A stretch of 64,000 nt of DNA, from the NCBI RefSeq assembly GCF_021391675.1, contig NZ_CP090095.1, positions 3,167,501 to 3,231,500 of the forward strand, in the 5' to 3' direction. Positions 10,411 to 18,989 of this stretch are shown here, piece after piece (position 1 is the first letter of the stretch; each line of letters starts with the position of its first letter). The stretch comes from Neorhizobium galegae (lineage in GTDB: Bacteria > Pseudomonadota > Alphaproteobacteria > Rhizobiales > Rhizobiaceae). The notes beneath the pieces are model-generated. The model did no database searches, was not told where the DNA came from, and saw only the letters and a list, made by a program, of their open reading frames with translations. Both the position numbers and the translations under genes were made by a program.

Positions 10411-12950
10411 TGATTCCGACCGCCACCTATCGCATCCAGTTCCGCAACGGCATGACCTTCGATCGGGCGAGCAGCCTGGTGCCCTATCTGAAGCGGCTCG
10501 GCATCAGCCACCTCTACGCCTCGCCGATCTTTACGGCCACGACCGGTTCCACCCACGGCTACGACGTGACCGACGCCAACGAGATCGACCCAGCGATCGG
10601 CGGCCGCGACGGTTTCGAGCGGATGATGAAGGCATTGAAGGCCGAGGGCCTTGGCCTGATCCTCGACATCGTCCCCAATCACATGGCCGCATCGCTCGAA
10701 AATCCCTGGTGGCGCGATGTCGTCGAGAATGGCGAAAAGAGCAGATATGCCCGCCATTTCGATATCGACTGGACCAGATCCCTGACGCTGCCCTTCCTTG
10801 GCGACACGTTCGAGAAGGTGCTGGCGGCGGGCGAGCTTGCCGTCAAGGCTGATCCGAAGACCGGCAAGCCGGCGCTCGCCTATTACGACACCTACTATCC
10901 GCTGGCACCGGCGAGTTACGCCGGCCGCCAGGAAGAGGTGCTGAAAGTCACCGATCACCCGGCGATTGCCAAACTGCACGACCAGCAGCCCTACCGGCTG
11001 ATGTCCTGGCGGGATGCGCCCCGCGAACTCTCTTACCGACGTTTCTTCGAGATCACCGGGCTTGCCGGCATGCGGGTGGAGGACGGCACCGTGTTCGACG
11101 ATACCCACCGGCTGATCCTCGAACTCGTCCATAGCGGCAAGGTCGACGGCCTGCGCGTCGATCATATCGACGGCCTTGCCGACCCGAAGGGCTATCTCGA
11201 GCGCCTGCGGCACGAGGCTGGGCCGGACTGCTACATCACCGTCGAGAAGATCCTCGGCGAAAGTGAGCAGATCCCCGCCGACTGGCCGATCTCCGGCACG
11301 ACCGGTTATGAGTTCATCGCGGCCGTGAGTGACGCGCTGGTCGATGGCCGAAAGCTAGACGACCTTCGCGCCGCGTATGAAAAGGTTACCGGCCGGCCGA
11401 TCGACATGGAAGCCGAACTCCGCACCGCGAAGCTCTTGATGGCCGACAACAATTTCGCCGGCGAGGTTTCGACGCTCTTGAATATCGCCATGCAGATCCA
11501 GCCCACGGAGGACCGCGAATCCGCCCTGTCGGAGGCGGCTGTGAAGTCGGCGCTGCGGGAGCTGCTGGTCGCTTTCCCGGTCTACCGCACCTATGGCACG
11601 CGGGAGGGCATTCCGCCCGAGGGCCGGGAGATGCTGGCAAAAGTTCTCGACAAGGTGGGCAACGACCCGAACCCGCCGGAGGCTACGGCGCTCGCCTTCC
11701 TCGAACGCATCCTGATCGGCGATGTCGAGCAGGCGGCGGCCGGCCAGGCGTCGATCTTCCGCACCCGGTTCCAGCAGCTCACCGGCCCGCTGATGGCGAA
11801 ATCGGTGGAGGACACGCTGTTCTTCCGGCAGCACATGGCGCTGGCGCTGAACGAGGTCGGAGCCGAACCCCTGCCCCGCCCCTTCTCGCTCGACCGTTTC
11901 CACGCGGAAATGCAGACGCGGCTGGAAAGGCAGCCCGATGCGCTGTCGGGCACCTCGACCCATGACACCAAGCGCGGCGAGGATGCCCGTGCCCGGCTCT
12001 ACGCGATCACCGAAGCACCCGAACTCTGGGCCGATGCCGTGACCCGCTGGCGCAAGATCAACGGCCATGCCGTCCAGGCACTCGACGACGGCCCCGCTCC
12101 GGAACCGGCGGTCGAATGGATGCTCTACCAGGCGCTCGCCGGCGCCTGGCCGAACGATCTCCATGCCGAAGACGCGGCGGGCCTCAAGGCACTGGAGACA
12201 CGTTTCCTCGACTATGTCGAAAAGGCACTGCGCGAGGCGAAGCTGCGCACCAACTGGGGCGCCCCACATGAGACCTACGAGAAGGCGGTCCTGGAGTACG
12301 CCCGCACGCTTCCGTCACCTGACAACCAGGCTTTTCTGACGGACTTCACGGACACGCTGCGCCCTTTCATCCGCGCAGGCCTGGTGAACGGCGTCACCCA
12401 GACGATCATCAAGCTGACGGCGCCGGGCGTACCCGACATCTATCAGGGCAGCGAAGGCCTCGACCTCAGCCTCGTCGATCCGGACAACCGCCGCGAGCCA
12501 GATTTCGATAGGCTCCAGCAGCGACTGACGGAGAAGGAAAAGCTTGCCTCCACCGAGGAGGAGGAATGGCAGAGCGGCCGGCTGAAACAGCATGTCATCG
12601 CGACCCTGCTGCGCGTTCGCCAGGAGGCGCCGACGCTGTTTCGGCGGGGGGAATATCTGCCTCTTAGAGCGTCGGGCAAGCGCGCCGGCAACGTCATCGC
12701 CTTCGCCCGCGCGGACATGGACGACGCCTTCATCGTCATCGCCCCGCGGCTGGTGTTCAGTGCGCTGCATGCGGGCCTTGCCCCGTCTCGGTCCGAACGC
12801 TGGGCAGAAACGGAGATCATCCTGCCCGAAAGGCTCGGACACCGCCGCTACCGCGATGTCTGCACCTGCGAGGTCGTCGATCCCAAGGATCGTATCGCCG
12901 TCAACTGGGCGTTTGGCGACCACCCCTTCGCGCTCCTGCTGACGGAATAG
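10407..12950 (+). CDS. treY: Malto-oligosyltrehalose synthase
   Basis: GH13 enzyme that converts the reducing-end alpha-1,4 linkage of maltodextrins to alpha-1,1. The 847-residue protein starts with TATYRIQFRNGMTF and YASPIFTATTGSTHGYDV, which are typical of TreY. The nucleophile is Asp252 in LRVDHIDGLADP, the acid/base Glu280 in YITVEKILGE, and STHDTKRGED lies further on. TreY and TreZ together make trehalose from glycogen-type glucans without phosphorylated intermediates, a stress protectant route in rhizobia. No glgX, otsAB or treS lies in the window. A strong hairpin follows the stop. Confidence 0.94.
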   Translation: MMIPTATYRIQFRNGMTFDRASSLVPYLKRLGISHLYASPIFTATTGSTHGYDVTDANEIDPAIGGRDGFERMMKALKAEGLGLILDIVPNHMAASLENPWWRDVVENGEKSRYARHFDIDWTRSLTLPFLGDTFEKVLAAGELAVKADPKTGKPALAYYDTYYPLAPASYAGRQEEVLKVTDHPAIAKLHDQQPYRLMSWRDAPRELSYRRFFEITGLAGMRVEDGTVFDDTHRLILELVHSGKVDGLRVDHIDGLADPKGYLERLRHEAGPDCYITVEKILGESEQIPADWPISGTTGYEFIAAVSDALVDGRKLDDLRAAYEKVTGRPIDMEAELRTAKLLMADNNFAGEVSTLLNIAMQIQPTEDRESALSEAAVKSALRELLVAFPVYRTYGTREGIPPEGREMLAKVLDKVGNDPNPPEATALAFLERILIGDVEQAAAGQASIFRTRFQQLTGPLMAKSVEDTLFFRQHMALALNEVGAEPLPRPFSLDRFHAEMQTRLERQPDALSGTSTHDTKRGEDARARLYAITEAPELWADAVTRWRKINGHAVQALDDGPAPEPAVEWMLYQALAGAWPNDLHAEDAAGLKALETRFLDYVEKALREAKLRTNWGAPHETYEKAVLEYARTLPSPDNQAFLTDFTDTLRPFIRAGLVNGVTQTIIKLTAPGVPDIYQGSEGLDLSLVDPDNRREPDFDRLQQRLTEKEKLASTEEEEWQSGRLKQHVIATLLRVRQEAPTLFRRGEYLPLRASGKRAGNVIAFARADMDDAFIVIAPRLVFSALHAGLAPSRSERWAETEIILPERLGHRRYRDVCTCEVVDPKDRIAVNWAFGDHPFALLLTE

Positions 12951-12978
12951 TCCCGCTACTTTCCAAAGAGCTCACAAA

Positions 12979-13015
12979 GATAAGGCGCCGATCCTTCAGC
13001 GGACGGCGCCTTATC
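12979..13015 (+). terminator. Hairpin after treY
   Basis: Perfect 12-bp stem with arms GATAAGGCGCCG (12979-12990) and CGGCGCCTTATC (13004-13015) and a 13-base loop, starting 29 bp after the treY stop. There is no real T run, so it is a probable rather than certain intrinsic terminator. It may also serve the converging small genes on the other strand. Confidence 0.65.
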
Positions 13016-13043
13016 GATATCCTTCAGCCTTGCTTCTCACCGA

Positions 13044-13118
13044 TCAGCCTATGCCGATGAAGGATAGGACGGCGAGAACGATAACGACGGCTCCAACGAG
13101 CCATACGATGCTGTTCAT
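13044..13118 (-). CDS. 24-residue hydrophobic micro-protein, copy 2
   Basis: Reads from an ATG at 13118 to a TGA at 13044. The product starts MNSIVWLVGAVVIV and ends SFIGIG: essentially one transmembrane helix with no charged residue. A near-consensus AAGGAGA lies six bases before the ATG. It is almost the same as the upstream copy at 13183-13257: the first 14 residues are identical, and the four residues after position 18 and the last two differ. Many codons differ at third positions, so selection for the peptide is likely. Function unknown; small single-helix membrane peptides of this look recur in rhizobia (recollection). Confidence 0.8.
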   Translation of the reverse strand: MNSIVWLVGAVVIVLAVLSFIGIG

Positions 13119-13182
13119 GACTGTCTCCTTTTCAGTTCGCTACAGGTGGAAGCAATGCTTCCGTTTGATTCCATTCAATAAA

Positions 13183-13257
13183 TCAAGCAAACCCAACGAG
13201 ATTCAGAACCGCGATGACGATGACGACCGCGCCGACCAACCAAACGATGCTGTTCAT
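13183..13257 (-). CDS. 24-residue hydrophobic micro-protein, copy 1
   Basis: Reads from an ATG at 13257 to a TGA at 13183. The product begins MNSIVWLVGAVVIV and ends NLVGFA, with an uncharged helix long enough to cross a membrane. The ribosome-binding site AAAAGGAGA is placed as in the second copy, 64 bp downstream. The shared start, length, SD sequence and first 14 residues point to a tandem duplication. It sits between ndh (divergent) and treY (convergent). No function can be assigned; a membrane stress peptide or respiratory-chain partner of ndh is speculation. Confidence 0.8.
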   Translation of the reverse strand: MNSIVWLVGAVVIVIAVLNLVGFA

Positions 13258-13397
13258 GACTTTCTCCTTTTGATGTCGTGAAATTGAACGGCGACAGGCG
13301 TAAAAGGTTCCGGTGAAACATGCCCGGAACAAACGCGCCTGGCATGTGTTGAACGAGCGTCCAGCGGAGTTCTGCTCCGCCAACAGGGTGGGGCAAA

Positions 13398-14726
13398 ATG
13401 GCGGGTGAGAATATTCAGAACGGCATGACGGGCGGCAATACCAAACCACCACACATCGTCATCGTCGGCGCCGGTTTCGGCGGGCTTGCGACTGCCGGCG
13501 CGCTCGGCAACAGCGCCATCGACGTGACGGTCATCGACCGGCGCAACCACAATCTCTTCCAGCCGCTTCTCTATCAGGTCGCAACCGCCGCGTTGTCTCC
13601 CGCCGACATATCGGAGCCGATCCGCCGCACGCTCGGGCGTTTCAGAAACATCAACGTGATGCTGGCGGAAGTCACCGGCGTCGATGCGGTGGGCAAGACC
13701 GTGACGCTCGATAACGGCTCCACCGTCCCTTACGACCGCCTCGTCATCGCCACCGGCTCGGATTACAACTATTTCGGCCACGACGACTGGCGCGCCTGGG
13801 CGCCGGGGCTGAAAACCATCCACGAAGCAAGGCTGATCCGCCAGCGATTGCTGCTCGCCTTCGAGAAGGCCGAGCTGTCCCATGATCCGGAAGAAAAGAA
13901 GGCGCTGCTCACCAGCGTCATCATCGGCGGCGGTCCGACCGGCGTCGAAATGGCCGGCGCGATCGCAGAGCTCGGCCATTTCATGATCGCCCGCGACTTC
14001 CGCAAGCTGGAGCCCGATCATCTGCGGGTCATCCTCATCGAGGCCGGCCCGAAGATCCTCGCCACCTTTCCCGACAACCTCACCCAATATGCCATGAAGG
14101 CGCTGGAAAAGGCGGGCGTCGAGGTGATGACCAATCTGGCCGTCGAATCCGTCACCAAGGACGAGGTCATCGCCGGCTCGCAGCGTTTCCGCACCAGCTG
14201 CGTCATCTGGGGTGCGGGCGTCAAAGCCTCGCCCTCGGCCAGATGGCTCGGCATCGAAGGCAAGGCGGGCGGGCGCATTCCGGTCGAACCGGACCTCTCC
14301 ATCACCGGCTTTCCGGATATTTTTGCGATCGGCGATACGGCGCTGGGCCTTGGCGAAGACGGCAAGCCACTGCCTGCCCTTGCCCAGGTCGCCAAGCAGC
14401 AGGGCCAGTACCTCGGCAAGGCGCTGCGGGCAAAACTTCTCGACGGCAAGCCGGCCGAATCTTTCCGCTTCCAAAATCGCGGCAATACGGCCGTCATCGG
14501 CCGCGATGCGGCGATCTTCGACTTCGGCAAGTGGACGCTGAAGGGCCGGCTCGCGTGGTTCCTCTGGGCGCTCGTCCACGTCTACCTGCTGGTCAATTTC
14601 GAAAAGCGCCTGCTCGTCAGCGTGCAATGGATCTGGCGTTACCTGACCCAGCAGCGCGGCGCCCGGCTGATCGACGAAAATGCCGCCACCTCAGTGCCGT
14701 CTTCCACGCAAAGGACCGAGACATGA
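13398..14726 (+). CDS. ndh: Type II NADH dehydrogenase
   Basis: Single-subunit, non-proton-pumping NADH:quinone oxidoreductase bound to the inner face of the membrane. The 442-residue protein has an FAD motif GAGFGG (24-29), the RRNHNLFQPLLYQVATAALSP block typical of the family, and an NADH motif VIIGGGPTGVEMAGAIAEL. A C-terminal amphipathic/hydrophobic stretch (GRLAWFLWALVHVYLLVNFEKRL split by charges) probably anchors it. The next gene starts inside its stop codon (ATGA). The divergent neighbour is the micro-protein pair, so the two share a 140-bp promoter region. Confidence 0.93.
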   Translation: MAGENIQNGMTGGNTKPPHIVIVGAGFGGLATAGALGNSAIDVTVIDRRNHNLFQPLLYQVATAALSPADISEPIRRTLGRFRNINVMLAEVTGVDAVGKTVTLDNGSTVPYDRLVIATGSDYNYFGHDDWRAWAPGLKTIHEARLIRQRLLLAFEKAELSHDPEEKKALLTSVIIGGGPTGVEMAGAIAELGHFMIARDFRKLEPDHLRVILIEAGPKILATFPDNLTQYAMKALEKAGVEVMTNLAVESVTKDEVIAGSQRFRTSCVIWGAGVKASPSARWLGIEGKAGGRIPVEPDLSITGFPDIFAIGDTALGLGEDGKPLPALAQVAKQQGQYLGKALRAKLLDGKPAESFRFQNRGNTAVIGRDAAIFDFGKWTLKGRLAWFLWALVHVYLLVNFEKRLLVSVQWIWRYLTQQRGARLIDENAATSVPSSTQRTET

Positions 14727-15007
14727 ACACCGCCAATCCGCAGCTCGAAGGCCTCTATCTCGCCGTTGCCGCGATCAACCGGCTCCTCGTCGAAAAAGGC
14801 GTCCTCTCCCACGAAGAAATCCAGGGCGCCCTGCAGGCGGCCGAACGCACGGTGCTTGCCGACGACAAGCCCCTCGCCGTGTCGACCTCCCATCAGAAAG
14901 CAATCGCCTTTCCGATCCGGCTCCTGCTTCTGGCAAACGAGGCGAGCGAACAGGGCACCAAATTCTGTTTCGAGGATCTGGCCCGGGAAGTCGGCCGCCG
15001 CACCTGA
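14723..15007 (+). CDS. Hypothetical protein translationally coupled to ndh (94 aa)
   Basis: The start ATG overlaps the ndh stop by four bases, so it is almost surely co-translated. The product is a soluble, helical, Leu/Ala-rich protein (LEGLYLAVAAINRLLVEKGVLSHEEIQGAL in two stretches), with no signal or membrane segment. The phrase LVEKGVLSHEEIQ looks like a small helical domain found at the start of several accessory proteins, but I cannot name a family. The coupling suggests an accessory role to the NADH dehydrogenase; that is inference only. Confidence 0.75.
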   Translation: MNTANPQLEGLYLAVAAINRLLVEKGVLSHEEIQGALQAAERTVLADDKPLAVSTSHQKAIAFPIRLLLLANEASEQGTKFCFEDLAREVGRRT

Positions 15008-15029
15008 GAAAATCTGCCCGCCAAACATG

Positions 15030-15134
15030 AACGGCGGCGATCGAGACCGTGTTGACGATGGCGCTACCCGGCTTCATGTGGGGCACCGCTGCCTTGGTGA
15101 GATAGAACATCGCATGGATGTTGACCTCCGCCTC
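15030..15134 (-). pseudogene. Remnant of a short-chain dehydrogenase gene
   Basis: The minus-strand frame reads REAEVNIHAMFYLTKAAVPH followed by MKPGSAIVNTVSIAA. This is the middle of a classical SDR of the YghA / general-stress-39 type, where the family has N-x-x-x-MFYLTKAAVPHM-x-x-G-x-x-I-I-N-T-x-S. Neither the N-terminal nucleotide-binding motif nor the YxxxK pair is present. The fragment of about 35 codons is flanked by two unrelated hypothetical genes and touches the 3' end of the gene at 15133. It is a decayed leftover and marks an old deletion or insertion junction. Confidence 0.6.
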
Positions 15135-15381
15135 ACGCCCCGGGGGTGATCGCTCCGTCGCCGCGCCGCAGGCGTTTCAGATGATTGACGATGCGAAGCG
15201 AGCTTGCGGCCCGTGCCGCCGAGGAATCCGAGCTCTTCGACAGGATCCGCAACATGTCCTCCGCCTCGTCTGCAGAGATGCTGCCCCGGGCGGCTAGGCC
15301 GTCGATCAGCATGAGCATCGCCCCCTCGACCGCGAGCGACCGTCGGTGCGTTTCCATTTCGATTTCATCGGCATCGGACAT
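15133..15381 (-). CDS. Hypothetical protein (82 aa)
   Basis: Starts at an ATG at 15381 with a good AAGGAG site seven bases upstream. The product is a helical, acidic-then-basic small protein: MSDADEIEMETHRRSLAVEG, then a hydrophobic helix AMLMLIDGLAARG, ending in a basic HLKRLRRGDG. No known domain recognised. Its last codons abut the SDR remnant, so its 3' end (GDGAITPGA) may have been created by the rearrangement that destroyed that gene. Confidence 0.6.
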   Translation of the reverse strand: MSDADEIEMETHRRSLAVEGAMLMLIDGLAARGSISADEAEDMLRILSKSSDSSAARAASSLRIVNHLKRLRRGDGAITPGA

Positions 15382-15482
15382 TGCAGGCTCCTTGAACTGT
15401 CACCTGCCGAATGGTTTGGGGAGAAGATTGTTCCTCATCATCCGGCCCGGTCTTGTCGCAAGCCTCGAAGTCCTGTCGGCAG

Positions 15483-15896
15483 TCAGCTGCCGTTCTGGGC
15501 GTCATTCCGCGATGACGCCCCCTTGTCGACCTTGCCGGGGCCTGCCTTGTAAAAATACTGGCTCGCGATCAGCCAGCCCTTCAGCGGCCGCATCGGCGCA
15601 AGGCAGGTGAGGAGCAGGAAAGGCAGCGAGATCAGCAGATGCACCCAGAATGGCGGCTGAAAACCGGTCTCGATCCAGACCGCAAGCGCAATGCTCGGAA
15701 TGCAGCCGAAGCACATGACGAAAAAGGCGGGACCGTCTCCGGGATCGGCGAAGGAATAATCGAGGCCGCAGACCTCGCAAGCCGGCCGCATCGACAGAAA
15801 ACCGTTGAACAGATGTCCCTGGCCGCAACGCGGGCAACGGCCGCGCGGGCCGGTGCTATGGGGAGGAAGAGGCGCCCAATTCGCGTCATGGGACAT
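15483..15896 (-). CDS. DUF983 family membrane protein
   Basis: The 137-residue protein has an N-terminal zinc-ribbon pair, CPRCGQGHLF and CEVCGLDYSF. Two hydrophobic segments follow (PAFFVMCFGCIPSIALAV and PPFWVHLLISLPFLLLT), then APMRPLKG. This is the standard layout of DUF983, a family of unknown function common in alphaproteobacteria. The frame is open to 16025, but MSHDANWAP at 15896 is the start used by homologues and removes a Cys/Arg-rich tail without sense. It is a single gene on the minus strand. Confidence 0.82.
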   Translation of the reverse strand: MSHDANWAPLPPHSTGPRGRCPRCGQGHLFNGFLSMRPACEVCGLDYSFADPGDGPAFFVMCFGCIPSIALAVWIETGFQPPFWVHLLISLPFLLLTCLAPMRPLKGWLIASQYFYKAGPGKVDKGASSRNDAQNGS

Positions 15897-16101
15897 GGAA
15901 ATCTGCCTTTCGTGACAGGAGACAAAACGTGTTTTCCGGGTATTTATCCGGCAGACATCTATAACAAGCCGTTCCCTGCCGGGCGCAATCTCGGCTTTTG
16001 AGGTTCGGCACGAAACTTCTGTCATCGATCTATGGCAGGCAGCTCCAAAACAATAGTGTGGCGTCGATCGAATCGCTGCCCTTCACCTTAGACGGTATTT
16101 C

Positions 16102-16956
16102 ATGGCTTCAGAATTTTCAGGTCTCGGCATCGCCCATCAGGGCCGTTTCACCCGGCTGAAGTGGCATCGCCTGCGCCGCAGCTTCAAGGACCCGCTGTTT
16201 TCCGCCGGCGTCATGGCAGAGGGTTTTCGTCTTGGATCATCGAGCGAACTCGATCTGCGCGTCCGCGCCGATGGCGGCTTCGTCGTGCTGCACGACGAGG
16301 AGCTCGAAGGTGAAACCACCGGCCACGGCCTCATCCGTGAGACCTTGCCCGAAACCATTCGCGGCCTGACGCTTTTGCAGGGCGGCCATTCGCCGATCCT
16401 CAGCGAGGATCTCGCGACGATGCTTCAAACAGCTCATCCTGACGCCCTGCTGCAGTTCGACATGAAGGACGAACTTGAGGTGATCGGCGCACGCGGCATG
16501 GATCACCTCGCCGATCATTTCGGCAATGCCGGCTCCTCGATCATCGTCAGCGGCGCCGATCTCGATCTTGTCGTCGCCGTCAAGCGGAGACTGCCGGACC
16601 TCAAGCGCGGCATCGACCCCACCGGCAAGCTCATGGAGATCTATCGCCATCAGGGCCCGAAGGCCGTTGAAACGGGTCTGCGCGCCGATATCGCCGGCCC
16701 GACCGAGCCGGACACGATCTATCTCGCCTGGCAGCTGGTGCTGCAGGCCGCCAAAGACGGGCTCGACCTGATCGGCCTCTGCCACGATGCCGGCAGGCTC
16801 GTCGACGCCTGGACCTTCAACCTCAAGAACCCGGACGCCGGTTTCGACGAGGCCGAAGCCCGCAGCTTCTCCGCCCTGATGGCGCTGAAGCCGGATCAGA
16901 TCACCACCGACGAACCGGTCGCCACCGAACGTGCCTGGGCGGGCATCTCCGGTTGA
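16102..16956 (+). CDS. Glycerophosphodiester phosphodiesterase family protein
   Basis: Hydrolyses glycerophosphodiesters to glycerol-3-phosphate and an alcohol. The 284-residue protein carries the GDPD core SSELDLRVRADGGFVVLHDE (metal-binding Glu/Asp and catalytic His), followed by LEGETTGHG. Later come a QFDMK metal ligand segment and a C-terminal TTDEP. The usual AHRG at the N-terminus is AHQG here, so the first catalytic-region Arg is replaced by Gln, which may change activity. There is no signal peptide, so it is probably cytoplasmic. It converges on the lipoprotein gene with 6 bp between. Confidence 0.82.
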   Translation: MASEFSGLGIAHQGRFTRLKWHRLRRSFKDPLFSAGVMAEGFRLGSSSELDLRVRADGGFVVLHDEELEGETTGHGLIRETLPETIRGLTLLQGGHSPILSEDLATMLQTAHPDALLQFDMKDELEVIGARGMDHLADHFGNAGSSIIVSGADLDLVVAVKRRLPDLKRGIDPTGKLMEIYRHQGPKAVETGLRADIAGPTEPDTIYLAWQLVLQAAKDGLDLIGLCHDAGRLVDAWTFNLKNPDAGFDEAEARSFSALMALKPDQITTDEPVATERAWAGISG

Positions 16957-16962
16957 AGTTCA

Positions 16963-17265
16963 TCAATCGTCGAACCCGAACGGATCGCGAAACACCCGTC
17001 GGCTGACCAGCCTGAGACTGCGGTCCGGCTGGATGATGTAATTTTCCTCGACCCGCTGGCCGAGTTCGTTGCGGAATTCGTGCGGCACGACGCTGCCGAT
17101 CGGCGACTTGGTGAGCTTGGTGCGCGGCTGGCCACGATAGGTGATGCTGCCGGGGATTGGCCGGATGCCCGGCCCGATGTCGATTGCGCCGGTGGTTCCG
17201 CCGCCGTCCGTGCTGCAGCCGGCAAGCGCGATCACGAGACCGGTTATGGCGATGATGTTTCTCAT
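16963..17265 (-). CDS. Small lipoprotein
   Basis: The 100-residue product begins MRNIIAITGLVIALAGCSTD: a signal sequence ending in a lipobox LAGC, with Cys17 as the lipidation site. The mature part has a flexible Gly/Thr stretch followed by a polar domain (PHEFRNELGQRVEENYIIQP) with no family I can name. The frame is open to 17412, but the ATG at 17265 with AAGGA eight bases upstream gives the proper signal peptide. It is divergent from the amidase gene. Confidence 0.8.
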   Translation of the reverse strand: MRNIIAITGLVIALAGCSTDGGGTTGAIDIGPGIRPIPGSITYRGQPRTKLTKSPIGSVVPHEFRNELGQRVEENYIIQPDRSLRLVSRRVFRDPFGFDD

Positions 17266-17411
17266 GGGTTGATCCTTCCCGATGTCCCGCTGACGCGGTG
17301 GACTCACTGAACTTCGCGGATATGCGGGAGGTTCCATACCACCTGCCGAGCCGATAATTCCTCTACCCATCGCCAAAATATCCGATACATCTGTGGGCCG
17401 CCAGTAACGCA

Positions 17412-18791
17412 ATGGGGAGAATGACGGCCGTGACGAAAACCTTTGGAGCGATGTCGATCGCCGAGCTTTCCGCGCTCATCCAGATGGGCAGGGTCGATCC
17501 CGTCGAAGTCACGGAATCGGTGCTGGCCGGCATCAAGGCCTACCCCGACAAGGCCGTGTTCATCTCGCTTCTCGAAGATCGCGCCCTCGCGGAAGCGCAG
17601 GCATCCTCGAAGCGCGTGAAGGAAGGCCGCTCGCTCGGCCTGCTCGATGGCATCCCGATCGCCTGGAAGGACCTCTTCGACATCGAGGGACTGCCGACCA
17701 CCGCCGGCTCGAAAGTCCTGAAGAAGGCCGCTCCCGCTGCGAAGGACGCCGCAATCGTCGACCTGCTGAAACAGGCGGGCATGGTCGCGGTCGGCCGCAC
17801 CAACATGAGCGAATTCGCCTTTTCCGGCATCGGCATCAATCCGCATTACGGCACGCCGCACAATCCGCATGGCAAGGACGCGCCGCGCATTCCCGGCGGC
17901 TCCTCCTCCGGCTCGGCCGTCGCGGTCGCGGCAGGCCTGGTGCCGGTCGGGATGGGCACCGATACCGGCGGCTCGATCCGCATCCCGGCGGGCTTCAACG
18001 GCATCGTCGGTTACAAGGCGACCCGCGGCCGTTATGCGATGAACGGCGTCTATCCGCTGGCGACCAGCCTCGACTCGCTCGGCCCGCTCTGCCGCACGGT
18101 GCAGGATGCGGTCTGGGTTGATGCGGCCATGCGCGGGCTTGCAGTACCGCAGACGGCCCGCCAACCGGCCCGACCCCTCGATATCGTCATCCCCACCAAT
18201 ATCGTCCTCGACGGCGCCGAGCCGGGCGTGGTGGCCGCCTTCGAAGCGGCGATCGAGCGCCTTGCAAAGGCCGGAGCCAGGATCGCCCGCCTCGCCTTTC
18301 CAACCTTCGACGAACTTCCGAAGCTGATGGTGAAATACGGCCCGATGGTGACCGCCGAAGCCTTCGCCCTGCATCGCGAGAAGCTGTCGGGACCGGATGC
18401 CGAGGAGATGGACCACCGGGTCGTCGCACGCACCCGCCTCGGCGAAAAGACCAGCCTGTCCGATTATATCGCCATCGTCGAAAACCGCGCCCGGATGATT
18501 GCCGAAACCGAGGCACTGATCGGCGACCGCTTCGTCGCCATGCCATCGGTCGCCCACGTAGCCCCGCCGATCGCACCGCTCGAAAGGGACGACGAGCTGT
18601 TCTTTGCCACCAACGGCAAGACGCTGCGCAATACGGGCTTCGGCAACTTCCTCGACTGGTGCGGCGTCTCGATCCCCTGCGGCAGCGGCGATGCCGGCAT
18701 GCCGGTCGGCTTCCTGCTGTCCGCCAATGCCAATTGCGATGAAACATTGCTACAGGCCGCGATGGCCCATGAGGAAATCATCCGAGGGTAG
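17412..18791 (+). CDS. Amidase (amidase-signature family)
   Basis: Ser-cisSer-Lys hydrolase acting on a C-N bond; substrate unknown. In the 459-residue protein the catalytic Lys is Lys86 (IAWKDLFD), the cis-Ser is Ser164 in PGGSSSGSA, and the nucleophile is Ser188 in GTDTGGSIRIPA. The 24-residue spacing of the two serines matches the family. It could also be annotated GatA-like, but there is no gatB or gatC nearby and the length is short for GatA, so a catabolic amidase is more likely. A second possible ATG lies at 17421. Confidence 0.88.
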   Translation: MGRMTAVTKTFGAMSIAELSALIQMGRVDPVEVTESVLAGIKAYPDKAVFISLLEDRALAEAQASSKRVKEGRSLGLLDGIPIAWKDLFDIEGLPTTAGSKVLKKAAPAAKDAAIVDLLKQAGMVAVGRTNMSEFAFSGIGINPHYGTPHNPHGKDAPRIPGGSSSGSAVAVAAGLVPVGMGTDTGGSIRIPAGFNGIVGYKATRGRYAMNGVYPLATSLDSLGPLCRTVQDAVWVDAAMRGLAVPQTARQPARPLDIVIPTNIVLDGAEPGVVAAFEAAIERLAKAGARIARLAFPTFDELPKLMVKYGPMVTAEAFALHREKLSGPDAEEMDHRVVARTRLGEKTSLSDYIAIVENRARMIAETEALIGDRFVAMPSVAHVAPPIAPLERDDELFFATNGKTLRNTGFGNFLDWCGVSIPCGSGDAGMPVGFLLSANANCDETLLQAAMAHEEIIRG

Positions 18792-18989
18792 GATCGGCTC
18801 CAGCTGACATCGGTGTCTCGGCAAAGCCGGAAAAACGTGCCAGGCGCGCCGCATGGAAGAGTTGCCTCCTTGCGCAGCGAACTAAGGAACCGTTTCCCCG
18901 TAACCGGGACCGCGGCAGTTGCCTTTTGCTTGTTCCAATATCCTCGAGAGCCTAGCCTCTCCCCTGGATTTTGAGGAAAGCGGCGCATC

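Noticed and set aside
10407..12950. Could treY be an alpha-amylase or glgX-type enzyme?
   Set aside because: The N-terminal TATYRIQFRNGMTF and coupling to treZ are specific for malto-oligosyltrehalose synthase.
13254..14627. Minus-strand frame of 457 aa opposite ndh.
   Set aside because: Antisense to a clear NADH dehydrogenase; no recognisable domain.
17412..18791. Annotation of the amidase as GatA.
   Set aside because: No gatB or gatC nearby and shorter than typical GatA; a general amidase is the safer call.
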